Positions 1 through 7,211 of a stretch of DNA of 33,184 nucleotides are shown in pieces. Made by a program: the position numbers and the translations under genes. The notes below the pieces were generated by a model that saw nothing but the letters and a program-made list of their open reading frames with translations, did no database searches and was not told the DNA's origin. Position 1 is the stretch's first letter. Every line of letters starts with the position of its first letter. The stretch comes from Roseburia sp. (GTDB taxonomy: Bacteria > Bacillota > Clostridia > Lachnospirales > Lachnospiraceae), in assembly GCA_019421345.1 (NCBI GenBank), contig JAHZFL010000021.1, positions 1 to 33,184 on the forward strand, in the 5' to 3' direction.

Positions 1-114
1 AAAAAGGAAGCTGACGCTTCACGATTTATTAATCGTTAAAGCGACAGCCCCTTTTATGACATAGGAAGCTGCGCTGCAATCCTATGTTATAAAAGTACGC
101 TTTTGTACCAAAAA
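1..114. repeat. Hairpin-rich region downstream of galM
   Basis: This gene-free stretch contains several short inverted repeats: ACGATT/AATCGT around 22-37, CATAGGA/TCCTATG around 60-88, and AAAAG/CTTTT around 92-105. Part of it (AAGTACGCTTTTGT) resembles the right end of the repeat family at 2941 and 30400. It may act as a weak terminator for galM, but no strong T-run follows any hairpin on the minus strand. Confidence 0.4.
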
Positions 115-1152
115 TCAAAAGGTTGAGAAATGATATAAGGTTTTGGAACGGAATGGCTCGTCTGGCTTTAGCACGATGCTTGGAAAGTTTTCGTGGTTGA
201 TAGCATCAGGAAAATGCTGTGTTTCAAGACAAACGCTTGTATGCCTGTCATAGCTTTTGCCGTTCTTTCCTGTTACCTTGATCGGCTGATTTGCAACATA
301 TAGCTGAATACCGGGCTGATCGGTAAAGCAGGTCATGCGGATGCCGCTTTCCTTTGACTGAAGAATCGCTGCTTCGCGCAGCCCCGTTCCGTTGATGACA
401 TAGTTGTGGTCGTAGGTGCCGAATTGCCGGAACTGCGCATACTCGGACGCCATAAATTTACCGATCGCATGCATCGTTCGGAAGTCAAACGGTGTTCCCT
501 CGACGGCAAGCAGTTTTCCGGTCGGCGCCTGCGTCTCGTCTAACTCTGTAATCTGATCTGCATCAATAAAAAGCTCATGGGTTAAAACATCGCCGGAGCT
601 CTCCCCGTTTAAATTGAAATAGCCGTGGCTGGTCACGTTTAACAGCGTGTCGGCATCGGTGGAGGCTTCATATAAAATAGAAAGCTCGTTGTCCTCCGAC
701 CAGCCGTAGGTGACGGAGAGCGTCAGATTTCCCGGATAGCCTTCCTCGCCGTCTGCGGATTCCATAGTTAATACCAGCTTGTCATCCTTGATCGCAGCCT
801 CCCAGTCCTTTGAGCCGTAGCCGATCAGACCGCCGTGAAGATGATTTGAGCCATTGTTTACGGCAAGCTGATAGTCCTTGCCGTTTAAGGAGAAGCGTCC
901 GTCCTTGATACGGTTTGCAACACGTCCCACTACGGCGCCGAGACTGGCGTCGTCCTGCTCGTAGCCATCCATTGCGTCAAAGCCGAGGCAGACGTCTGTC
1001 AAATTCCCCTCACGGTCCGGAACAACGATTTTTGCAAGACGGCAGCCGAAGTCCAGAATTTCGACATAAGCGCCGCTGGCATTTTCCAAGTGGTATATAT
1101 GAATATTTTTTCCGGTGTTTGTTGTGCCAAAATCTGATTTTGTAATTTTCAT
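115..1152 (-). CDS. galM: Aldose 1-epimerase (galactose mutarotase)
   Basis: Interconverts alpha and beta anomers of aldohexoses such as galactose in the cytoplasm, feeding the Leloir pathway. The 345-residue product has the usual family length. It shows the family motifs NHLHGG in the N-terminal third, TSHGYFNL in the middle (catalytic His region) and CLETQHFPDA near the C terminus (catalytic Glu). The open frame extends upstream, but I choose the ATG at 1152 because AGGAAAGGAG precedes it and the protein then begins MKITKSDFG, as in homologues. It is transcribed divergently from sua5 and stands alone, although sugar-uptake genes lie further downstream in the window. A perfect GGGATATATCCC palindrome (1170-1181) lies in its leader and could be regulatory. 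Family assignment is secure. Confidence 0.95.
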   Translation of the reverse strand: MKITKSDFGTTNTGKNIHIYHLENASGAYVEILDFGCRLAKIVVPDREGNLTDVCLGFDAMDGYEQDDASLGAVVGRVANRIKDGRFSLNGKDYQLAVNNGSNHLHGGLIGYGSKDWEAAIKDDKLVLTMESADGEEGYPGNLTLSVTYGWSEDNELSILYEASTDADTLLNVTSHGYFNLNGESSGDVLTHELFIDADQITELDETQAPTGKLLAVEGTPFDFRTMHAIGKFMASEYAQFRQFGTYDHNYVINGTGLREAAILQSKESGIRMTCFTDQPGIQLYVANQPIKVTGKNGKSYDRHTSVCLETQHFPDAINHENFPSIVLKPDEPFRSKTLYHFSTF

Positions 1153-1284
1153 GGAAACTCCTTTCCTAAGGGATATATCCCGTTTTTTCCCAATGAGAGA
1201 CCCAAAGGGGCAGTCATGCCGTATCCATATCACACGACCTTAACGAAATAATTATGCCACATTTATAAAAACATGGCAAGTAGG

Positions 1285-1313
1285 TTGCCTATTTTTTGGA
1301 ATTGTGCGATAAT
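1285..1313 (+). promoter_or_regulatory. Promoter of the sua5 operon
   Basis: TTGCCT (1285-1290), a 17-nt spacer and GATAAT (1308-1313) with an upstream TG (extended -10) form a good sigma-A-type promoter. It lies about 24 nt before the sua5 start codon. A short inverted repeat, GGCAA/TTGCC (1275-1289), followed by a T-rich stretch overlaps the -35 box. Confidence 0.6.
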
Positions 1314-1336
1314 CATACAGAAAGGCAGGAGAATGT

Positions 1337-2389
1337 ATGCAGACAAAGATTTTGAAAATAAATTCTGCTGACATAGACACGGCAAGTATGCAGGAAGCCG
1401 CCGCGTTAATCCGGGCGGGGGAGCTTGTTGCATTCCCGACAGAGACCGTGTACGGGCTTGGGGCGGATGCGCTCAGACCGGAGGCTTCCGGAAAAATATA
1501 TGAGGCGAAGGGCAGACCGTCGGACAATCCCCTGATCGTGCACATTGCAGACTTTCGCCAGCTTGCCCGGATCGCGGGAGAGCTGCCGCGGCAGGCAAAG
1601 ATTTTGTCGGACGCTTTTTGGCCCGGTCCGCTCACGATGATCGTATGGAAGAATGAGAGCGTGCCGTTTGAGACGACCGGAGGACTTAACACAGTCGCTG
1701 TACGGATGCCGAATCATCCGGTGGCGCTTCGGCTGATCGAGGAAAGCGGTTGCCTGATCGCTGCGCCAAGCGCAAATATTTCAGGAAGACCAAGTCCGAC
1801 GGAGGCCGGGCATGTGGCGCTTGATATGGATGGGAAAATCCCGCTGATTTTGGACGGAGGAGCAGTCGGCATAGGAATCGAGTCTACGATCATAGATTTG
1901 ACGGAGGAGACGCCGTTGATTCTGCGTCCCGGATATATCACCAAGGAGATGCTGGAGCAGGCGCTTGGACAGGAGGTACGGACAGATCCGGCGATCACCG
2001 GGGCAGACGATGGTGGCAGACCAAAGGCGCCGGGGATGCGGTATAAGCATTATGCGCCGAAGGCGGAGCTGGTTTTGGTGGAAGGAGAGAGCGAGGCGGT
2101 CGTTGCGCACATTAACCGGCTCTCCAAGGAGCGGATTAAGGCAGGGCAGCGAGTCGGCGTGATCGCGACGGATGAAACACTGGCTGCCTACGCGAGCAAG
2201 GATGCGGTCAGCATAGGAGCGCGCGCGGATGAGGATGCGATCGCAAGGCATCTCTACAGAATTTTGCGTGAATTTGACGAGCGTGACGTCGACATTATTT
2301 ACTCGGAGAGCTTTGCGACGCCGCGGATCGGACAAGCGATCATGAACCGTCTGTTAAAGGCGGCAGGACATCAGGTGATAAAAGTATAA
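1337..2389 (+). CDS. sua5: L-threonylcarbamoyladenylate synthase (Sua5/YrdC/YciO family)
   Basis: Makes threonylcarbamoyl-AMP from threonine, bicarbonate and ATP, the first step of t6A37 modification of ANN-decoding tRNAs. The 350-residue protein has the long Sua5 form: an N-terminal YrdC domain with PTETVYGLG (34-42) and KGRPSDNPLIVH (58-69), the PSAN signature, and a C-terminal Sua5 domain beginning around residue 230. The linker PGMRYKHYAP is typical of Sua5 and is absent from short TsaC. GCAGGAGA precedes the ATG. The next gene follows after 13 nt, so co-transcription is likely. It corresponds to ywlC of Bacillus, which also lies upstream of the atp operon with a LMW phosphatase gene and upp. 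Confidence 0.95.
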   Translation: MQTKILKINSADIDTASMQEAAALIRAGELVAFPTETVYGLGADALRPEASGKIYEAKGRPSDNPLIVHIADFRQLARIAGELPRQAKILSDAFWPGPLTMIVWKNESVPFETTGGLNTVAVRMPNHPVALRLIEESGCLIAAPSANISGRPSPTEAGHVALDMDGKIPLILDGGAVGIGIESTIIDLTEETPLILRPGYITKEMLEQALGQEVRTDPAITGADDGGRPKAPGMRYKHYAPKAELVLVEGESEAVVAHINRLSKERIKAGQRVGVIATDETLAAYASKDAVSIGARADEDAIARHLYRILREFDERDVDIIYSESFATPRIGQAIMNRLLKAAGHQVIKV

Positions 2390-2402
2390 GGAGGGGCGTT
2401 GG

Positions 2403-2912
2403 ATGAAAGAATATCGTAGGATCATATTTGTCTGTGCAAGCGATACCTGTCGAGCGCCGATGGCGGCGGGCATCATGGCGGAGTACCCCTTAAAAAGACC
2501 GGTGGAGATTTTGACAAGAGGACTTGTGGTACTGTTTCCCGAACCCCTGAACCAAAAGGCGGAAGCCGTTATGATCAGCAACGGGATCAACGTGGAGGGC
2601 TTTACGTCAACGCAGCTTGAGGAGGAGGATTTTGACGAGGACACTTTGGTTCTTGTCATGGAGCACGCGCAGCTTGAAAAGATACTTGAGAAATATGAGC
2701 GCGCGAATCCGCAAAACGTCTGCGTGCTGACGGAGCTGGTCGGAGAGGAGCTTGAGATCATCGATCCTTACGGCGGTACGCTGCAGGCCTACGGGCTTTG
2801 CTATGAGATGCTGCGCAAGACGATTTTAAAGCTTGTCAATCTTTTCAATGAAAACGAAGGCGCGAGCGATGAAAAAAATACTTCGTGCGATGACGCGCAA
2901 GCGGATGTGTAG
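2403..2912 (+). CDS. Low-molecular-weight protein phosphatase (YwlE-like)
   Basis: A 169-residue member of the low-molecular-weight tyrosine phosphatase family, which hydrolyses protein phosphoester or phosphoramidate bonds via a cysteinyl-phosphate. The P-loop CX5R is CASDTCR (Cys11-Arg17) and the general-acid loop is DPYGG (Asp121). Thr15 falls where Bacillus YwlE has the Thr that favours phospho-arginine, so a protein-arginine phosphatase role is possible. The canonical Gly-Asn of the loop is Ser-Asp here, so substrate preference is uncertain. The C-terminal tail (about 15 residues) is polar and variable. Position directly after sua5 matches the Bacillus ywlC-ywlE neighbourhood. Function within the family is inferred. 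Confidence 0.8.
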   Translation: MKEYRRIIFVCASDTCRAPMAAGIMAEYPLKRPVEILTRGLVVLFPEPLNQKAEAVMISNGINVEGFTSTQLEEEDFDEDTLVLVMEHAQLEKILEKYERANPQNVCVLTELVGEELEIIDPYGGTLQAYGLCYEMLRKTILKLVNLFNENEGASDEKNTSCDDAQADV

Positions 2913-2940
2913 GACGTATTGCGCCGCTGTCATACCGGGA

Positions 2941-3004
2941 GCGGCAAAAGTGTGCTTCCTTTACAGCTTATTACAACGTGAGAGTGTGCAAAGCACACTT
3001 TTGT
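2941..3004. repeat. Dispersed hairpin repeat family 1, copy A
   Basis: A 64-nt segment between the phosphatase gene and upp that recurs at 30400-30463 with 57 of 64 positions identical by eye and no gaps. Its ends form a perfect 12-bp inverted repeat (AAAAGTGTGCTT at 2946-2957, AAGCACACTTTT at 2991-3002). It resembles a REP/MITE-like non-coding repeat. No coding potential is apparent. Confidence 0.75.
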
Positions 3005-3035
3005 GATACCAGAAAAACATTTTATGGAGGAAAAT

Positions 3036-3665
3036 ATGTCAAAAGTAATGGTTATGGATCACCCGCTGATCCAGCACAAAATCGGGATCATCCGCAGAGA
3101 GGAGACGGGTTCAAAGGATTTTCGCACGCTGGTGAGCGAGATTGCGATGCTTATGTGCTACGAGGCGACAAGAGATTTAAGACTCTCCGATGTAGAGATC
3201 AATACGCCGATCTGCACCACTACGGTGAAGGAGTTAAAGGGAAAGAAGCTTGCCATTGTGCCGATCCTGCGGGCAGGGCTTGGAATGGTTGACGGTATGC
3301 TTACGATGATTCCGGCAGCGAAGGTCGGTCATATCGGATTGTACCGCGATCCTAAGACGCTGGAGCCGGTAGAATACTACTGCAAGCTGCCGGAGGATTG
3401 TGCAAACCGTGAAGTTTTTGTGGTTGATCCGATGCTTGCGACCGGAGGATCGTCGGTGGCGGCGATTCAGATGTTAAAGGACAAGGGAGTGAAAAACATG
3501 CGTCTGATGTGCATCATTGCGGCGCCGGAGGGGGTAAAGAGGATGCAGGACGCGCACCCGGACGTAGATATTTATATCGGGTCTTTGGACGATCATCTCA
3601 ACGAGCACGGTTATATTGTGCCGGGACTTGGGGATGCCGGAGACCGGATTTTCGGAACAAAGTAA
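3036..3665 (+). CDS. upp: Uracil phosphoribosyltransferase
   Basis: Salvages uracil with PRPP to give UMP in the cytoplasm. The start at 3036 (preceded by ATGGAGGAAAAT) gives 209 residues, the standard length. It begins MSKVMVMDHPLIQHK, matching UPRTases. The PRPP-binding loop is VVDPMLATGGS (129-139), and the uracil-binding GYIVPGLGDAGDR segment lies at the C terminus. It lies upstream of comEB and the atp operon, as upp does in Bacillus. The two nucleotide genes together cover pyrimidine salvage. Confidence 0.97.
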   Translation: MSKVMVMDHPLIQHKIGIIRREETGSKDFRTLVSEIAMLMCYEATRDLRLSDVEINTPICTTTVKELKGKKLAIVPILRAGLGMVDGMLTMIPAAKVGHIGLYRDPKTLEPVEYYCKLPEDCANREVFVVDPMLATGGSSVAAIQMLKDKGVKNMRLMCIIAAPEGVKRMQDAHPDVDIYIGSLDDHLNEHGYIVPGLGDAGDRIFGTK

Positions 3666-3710
3666 ATATACGAAACAGACGGCAGTTAGTGAAAAGGTCT
3701 GGAGGATAGA

Positions 3711-4196
3711 ATGAGCGGAAAACGGCAGGATTATATTAGTTGGGACGAATATTTCATGGGCGTTGCCATTTTATCGGGGATGCGCTCAAAGGACCCGAAT
3801 ACGCAGGTGGGAGCCTGCATTGTGAGCGAGGATCACAAGATTTTGTCTATGGGATACAACGGATTCCCGATCGGCTGCTCGGATGATGAATTTCCGTGGG
3901 AACGGGAGGGCGAGCCGCTGGATAATAAATATTTTTATACGACGCACAGCGAATTGAATGCAATTTTAAATTATCGCGGCGGAAGTCTTGACAGAGCGAC
4001 AATGTATGTTACACTATTTCCCTGTAGTGAATGTGCGAAAGCGATTATTCAGTGCGGAATACGTCGGCTGGTGTATGATAGTGACAAATACGAGAATACG
4101 CCGTCGGTTGTTGCGTCCAAGCGGATGTTAAAGGCGGCGGGCGTCGTACTGCAGCGGTATGAGCACACCAACAGGGAAGTCCATATGGTATTATGA
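3711..4196 (+). CDS. comEB: Deoxycytidylate (dCMP) deaminase family protein
   Basis: Zinc-dependent deaminase converting dCMP to dUMP for dTTP synthesis. The zinc and catalytic motifs are H79-S-E81 and PCSEC (104-108), and the N-terminal part has NTQVGACIV and GYNGFPIGC, typical of dCMP deaminase/ComEB. Length is 161 residues, normal for the family. TCTGGAGGATAGA precedes the ATG. The stop codon overlaps the next start (ATGA), so it is translationally coupled to atpZ. I use the symbol by family resemblance; nothing here indicates a competence role. Confidence 0.9.
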   Translation: MSGKRQDYISWDEYFMGVAILSGMRSKDPNTQVGACIVSEDHKILSMGYNGFPIGCSDDEFPWEREGEPLDNKYFYTTHSELNAILNYRGGSLDRATMYVTLFPCSECAKAIIQCGIRRLVYDSDKYENTPSVVASKRMLKAAGVVLQRYEHTNREVHMVL

Positions 4197-4429
4197 AGAT
4201 GAAGCAGCATAGAAAGGTTTTTCAGACATTAACGCTTATTATGCAATTCGGACTGAATATGATCGTTCCGATTTTTATGTGTACCCTGTTTGGCGCATGG
4301 CTGGGCAGGAAATTTGATATGCCGTTTCTGGCAGTGCCGCTGTTTGTGATCGGTGCGCTTGCCGGATTTACAAATGTTTTTAAGATGGCAAAGAAAATAT
4401 ACGGACGGGATGGTGAATCGGACAGATAG
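4193..4429 (+). CDS. atpZ: AtpZ/AtpI-type small membrane protein of ATP synthase operon
   Basis: A 78-residue protein with two predicted membrane helices (about 17-37 and 44-63) separated by the GRKFDMP turn. This is typical of the ATPase_gene1/AtpZ family encoded first in many atp operons. Family members are linked to c-ring assembly or to Mg2+/Ca2+ supply. It begins in a 4-nt overlap with comEB and is followed at once by a second accessory gene, atpI. The operon therefore starts with the usual pair of accessory proteins. Confidence 0.75.
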   Translation: MKMKQHRKVFQTLTLIMQFGLNMIVPIFMCTLFGAWLGRKFDMPFLAVPLFVIGALAGFTNVFKMAKKIYGRDGESDR

Positions 4430-4430
4430 T

Positions 4431-4865
4431 ATGCTCAAAAGATTAAATGATGCATTACCGGGACTTGTCGCGGGAATTTTGGTGTATGGAGCGCTCGCAG
4501 AGCTGATCGGCGTCTGGTTTGTCGCGGATAAGCTGCGCTACACAACGGGGCTTGCGATCGGGATCGCACTTGCGGTCGGCATGGCGATCCACATTGCCGT
4601 CGTGCTGCAGGATGCGGTCGATATTTACGGAGAAGCAAGCGCGCGGACGAGAGTTATTGTAAAATCCGTCCTGCGCTATGTTGTTTTGGTTGTTGTTTTC
4701 TATTTCATGATGAAATGGAATCTGGGCAATTTGTTTGCCGCTTTTATCGGTGTCTTGGGTTTAAAGGTTTCAGCCTATTTACAGCCCTTTGCACATAAAT
4801 TAATTTTGAAGCTGCAAGGAAGATGTGATGATTCTTCGAACAGTGAGGATAGCGCGTCTATCTAA
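4431..4865 (+). CDS. atpI: ATP synthase subunit I
   Basis: A 144-residue membrane protein with four predicted helices (roughly 10-28, 39-60, 78-96 and 101-118), matching the AtpI family. AtpI aids c-ring assembly and with AtpZ has been linked to divalent cation transport. The start is uncertain. ATG 4431 follows the atpZ stop directly, with only a weak GGA site upstream. ATG 4410 (and GTG 4413) would overlap atpZ and add seven residues. The polar C terminus is rich in Ser/Asp. It lies directly before atpB. Confidence 0.75.
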   Translation: MLKRLNDALPGLVAGILVYGALAELIGVWFVADKLRYTTGLAIGIALAVGMAIHIAVVLQDAVDIYGEASARTRVIVKSVLRYVVLVVVFYFMMKWNLGNLFAAFIGVLGLKVSAYLQPFAHKLILKLQGRCDDSSNSEDSASI

Positions 4866-4878
4866 AGGAGGTGAGACA

Positions 4879-5616
4879 GTGAACAATGCAATTTTGATGT
4901 CATCCGGGGCGGAAAACATTGATTTCATGATACATGGTATCTTTAAGTATGAAATCTTTGGGCAGGAAGTCTGGATCACCACATCACACGTTTGTATCCT
5001 GATCGTTGTGCTGTTGATGATGGCGCTTGCCATTGCGGGAAACCGGGCGATGAAGCGTGGGGGAGAAATACCGCAGGGCTTTCAGAACGTGGTCGAGCTG
5101 ATCGTTGAAAAGCTGGACGGCATGGTAGAGGGAACAATGGGCAGGATTGCCGCGCCGAAGTTTGCGAATTATATCAGTACCATTTTTATTTTTATACTGG
5201 TCAGCAACATTTCGGGTCTGTTTGGATTAAGACCGCCGACTGCCGATTACGGTACGACGCTGGCGCTTGGTCTTATTACGTTTTTCCTGATCCATATCGC
5301 GCAGTTTAGAAATTTGCCGATGAAGCAGATTTGGACGGATATGTGTTCTCCGCTTCCGCCGTGGCTGCCCATCTGGTTTCCGATCAACCTGATCAGTGAG
5401 ATCGCGGTGCCGATTTCCCTGTCGCTGCGTTTGTTTGCAAACGTTTTATCAGGAACCGTCATGATGGCATTGGTCTATGGATTGCTGAGCAAGATCGCTC
5501 TTGTGTGGCCGGCGGCACTCCATGTATACTTTGACTTGTTCTCAGGAGCAATTCAGACGTATGTATTCTGTATGTTGACAATGACATACATCGGTCAAAA
5601 CTACGAAACAGAATAA
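4879..5616 (+). CDS. atpB: ATP synthase F0 subunit a
   Basis: The stator channel subunit that carries ions to and from the c-ring. At 245 residues with five to six hydrophobic helices it is a typical subunit a. The essential Arg lies in SLRLFANVLSG in the fourth major helix. I choose GTG 4879 rather than the upstream in-frame ATG because AAAGGAGGTGA stands at ideal spacing before it; the longer start would overlap atpI. The N-terminal region (GAENIDFMIHG) resembles clostridial proteins. It is followed 22 nt later by atpE. Confidence 0.95.
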   Translation: MNNAILMSSGAENIDFMIHGIFKYEIFGQEVWITTSHVCILIVVLLMMALAIAGNRAMKRGGEIPQGFQNVVELIVEKLDGMVEGTMGRIAAPKFANYISTIFIFILVSNISGLFGLRPPTADYGTTLALGLITFFLIHIAQFRNLPMKQIWTDMCSPLPPWLPIWFPINLISEIAVPISLSLRLFANVLSGTVMMALVYGLLSKIALVWPAALHVYFDLFSGAIQTYVFCMLTMTYIGQNYETE

Positions 5617-5638
5617 ATTTTTTTAGGAGGAATTTTCT

Positions 5639-5893
5639 ATGAATATTTCAGGACATGATTTAATTATGGCATGCTCAGCTATTGGCGCAGGTTTAGCAGT
5701 TATCGCAGGTATCGGACCTGGTATCGGACAGGGTATCGCGGCAGGTCACGGTGCGGCAGCAGTAGGACGCAATCCGGGTGCAAAGGGTGACATTATGTCT
5801 ACGATGCTTCTTGGTCAGGCGGTAGCCGAGACAACAGGTCTTTACGGCTTGCTGATCGCAATGCTCTTACTTTTCGTACAGCCTCTGGGCTAA
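5639..5893 (+). CDS. atpE: ATP synthase F0 subunit c, predicted Na+-binding
   Basis: An 84-residue two-helix hairpin that forms the rotor ring. The ion-binding carboxylate is Glu64 in GQAVAETTGLY. The residues that coordinate Na+ in the Ilyobacter tartaricus c-ring (Gln32, Val63, Glu65, Ser66, Thr67, Tyr70) correspond to Gln31, Val62, Glu64, Thr65, Thr66 and Tyr69 here, and the GIGPGIGQG stretch of helix 1 is also shared. This predicts Na+ rather than H+ coupling. A strong TTTTAGGAGGAATTTT site precedes the ATG, in line with the high c-subunit demand. Confidence 0.95.
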   Translation: MNISGHDLIMACSAIGAGLAVIAGIGPGIGQGIAAGHGAAAVGRNPGAKGDIMSTMLLGQAVAETTGLYGLLIAMLLLFVQPLG

Positions 5894-5898
5894 ATAGT

Positions 5899-6110
5899 CA
5901 CAAATCAAAGATTTGTGCCATTAGAAGAACGCGAAGCGTTCTTCCGAGAAGCCGGAAGGAGATTTGGGTCAATAGGATTAAGCGAAGGTTGATTCATAAA
6001 AAACCGGAAGGAGATTTGGGTCAATTAGATTAAGCGAAGGTTGATTCATAAAAAACCGGAAGGCGGTTTGAGGCAATAGAAGAACGCGAAGCGTTCTTCC
6101 GAGAATGATA
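5899..6110. repeat. Hairpins and 52-nt tandem repeat between atpE and atpF
   Basis: This spacer is built of repeats. An 8-bp hairpin (CACAAATC/GATTTGTG, 5899-5917) comes first. A 29-nt block with a perfect 9-bp hairpin (GAAGAACGC-GAA-GCGTTCTTC) occurs at 5922-5950 and again at 6077-6105. Between them lie two tandem copies of a 52-nt unit (5952-6003 and 6004-6055) and a partial third copy (6056-6078). Each unit begins CCGGAAGG, resembling a ribosome binding site. No open frame of note is present. Confidence 0.85.
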
Positions 6111-6132
6111 ATAACGGAAAGGAGGCCAGACT

Positions 6133-6657
6133 TTGGAGGAAATGCAAAGACTTTTTGGCTTGGATATGCAGTTGCTTCATGATGTTGTACTTATGGCGCT
6201 TGCAGTATTCTTCCTGTTTTTGTTCATGTCAAAGATGCTGTTTAATCCGGCGCGCAAGATGCTGGAGGAGCGTAAGAAGCGAATCGCAACAGACATTGAG
6301 ACGGCGGAGACAGATAAAAAGGATGCGGCGGCACTGAAAGCAGAATATGAAGCCAAGCTCAAAAATATTGACAAAGAGGCGGAACAAATTTTAAGCGAAG
6401 CGCGTCAGAAGGCGCAGAAAAATGCTGCGCGCATTGAAAGCGAAGCCAAAGAGGAGGCTGCCCGTATCATCCGCACTGCAAACGATGAAGCGGAGCTTTC
6501 CAAGAAGCGTGCAATGGATGAGGTGAAGCAGGAAATGATCACAGTAGCATCCATGATGGCAGCGAAGGTCGTTGCCGCCAATATTGATGCGGCTGTGCAG
6601 GATACGCTGGTGGAAGAAACATTGAAAGAAATGGGTGATTCGACATGGCAAAGCTAG
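6133..6657 (+). CDS. atpF: ATP synthase F0 subunit b
   Basis: The peripheral stalk subunit: one N-terminal membrane helix (about 12-33) followed by a long charged coiled coil (about 40-150). Length is 174 residues. I place the start at TTG 6133 because AAAGGAGG (6118-6125) lies 7 nt upstream. The in-frame ATG at 6142 has a GGAGG only 2 nt before it and would remove three residues. The 3' end overlaps atpH by 13 nt, implying coupling. It is separated from atpE by an unusual 239-nt repeat-filled spacer, where other members of the operon are nearly contiguous. Confidence 0.93.
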   Translation: MEEMQRLFGLDMQLLHDVVLMALAVFFLFLFMSKMLFNPARKMLEERKKRIATDIETAETDKKDAAALKAEYEAKLKNIDKEAEQILSEARQKAQKNAARIESEAKEEAARIIRTANDEAELSKKRAMDEVKQEMITVASMMAAKVVAANIDAAVQDTLVEETLKEMGDSTWQS

Positions 6658-7211
6658 TATCAAAAACATACGGTGATGCATTGTTTGACGTTGCGGCAGA
6701 GAGCGGACAGTTGGACGCTTACTGGGAGGAAGCAAAGGCGGTCAGAGCCGCTTTTTGCGAAAACGCAGAGATTTTCAAGCTAATGGGTCATCCCAAAATT
6801 GTAAAAGAAGAAAAGATTCAGATTATCGAGAACATATTTGCAGGAAAAATTTCCGGTGAGCTTGCCGGATTGCTTCGTATGCTGGTGGAAAAAGACCATT
6901 TTGCAGAGGCGGACGAGGTGCTCGCATATTTTGAAGACCGTGTCAAGGAGCATAAGAGCATCGGCATGGCGTATGTGACGACGGCAATGGAATTATCCGG
7001 GGCGCAGAAGGATGCGGTAAAGCAGCGTCTTTTGGAAACGACCCGGTATGTGGAATTTGAAATGCATTATGCGGTTGATTCCGCTTTGATTGGCGGAATG
7101 ATCATTCGGATCGGCGACCGTGTCGTTGACTCCAGTGTCAGGACAAAGCTTTATGACCTGACACGCGAATTATCCAAAATACAGTTGAAAGCAGGTGAAT
7201 GCGCTTCATGA
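6645..7211 (+). CDS. atpH: ATP synthase F1 subunit delta
   Basis: Connects the peripheral stalk to the top of the alpha/beta hexamer. The 188-residue protein begins AKLVSKTYGDALFDVA, typical of the OSCP/delta family, and ends with the conserved IGGMIIRIGDRVVDSSVRTKLYDL region. The frame overlaps the atpF end by 13 nt. It ends in TGA at 7209-7211. The alpha-subunit reading frame continues in the same phase immediately after this stop, which is unusual (see atpA). Confidence 0.95.
   Translation: MAKLVSKTYGDALFDVAAESGQLDAYWEEAKAVRAAFCENAEIFKLMGHPKIVKEEKIQIIENIFAGKISGELAGLLRMLVEKDHFAEADEVLAYFEDRVKEHKSIGMAYVTTAMELSGAQKDAVKQRLLETTRYVEFEMHYAVDSALIGGMIIRIGDRVVDSSVRTKLYDLTRELSKIQLKAGECAS

Noticed and set aside
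5899..6105. CRISPR array at the atpE-atpF tandem repeats
   Set aside because: Repeats are contiguous or nearly so, without unique spacers of regular size, and there are no cas genes.
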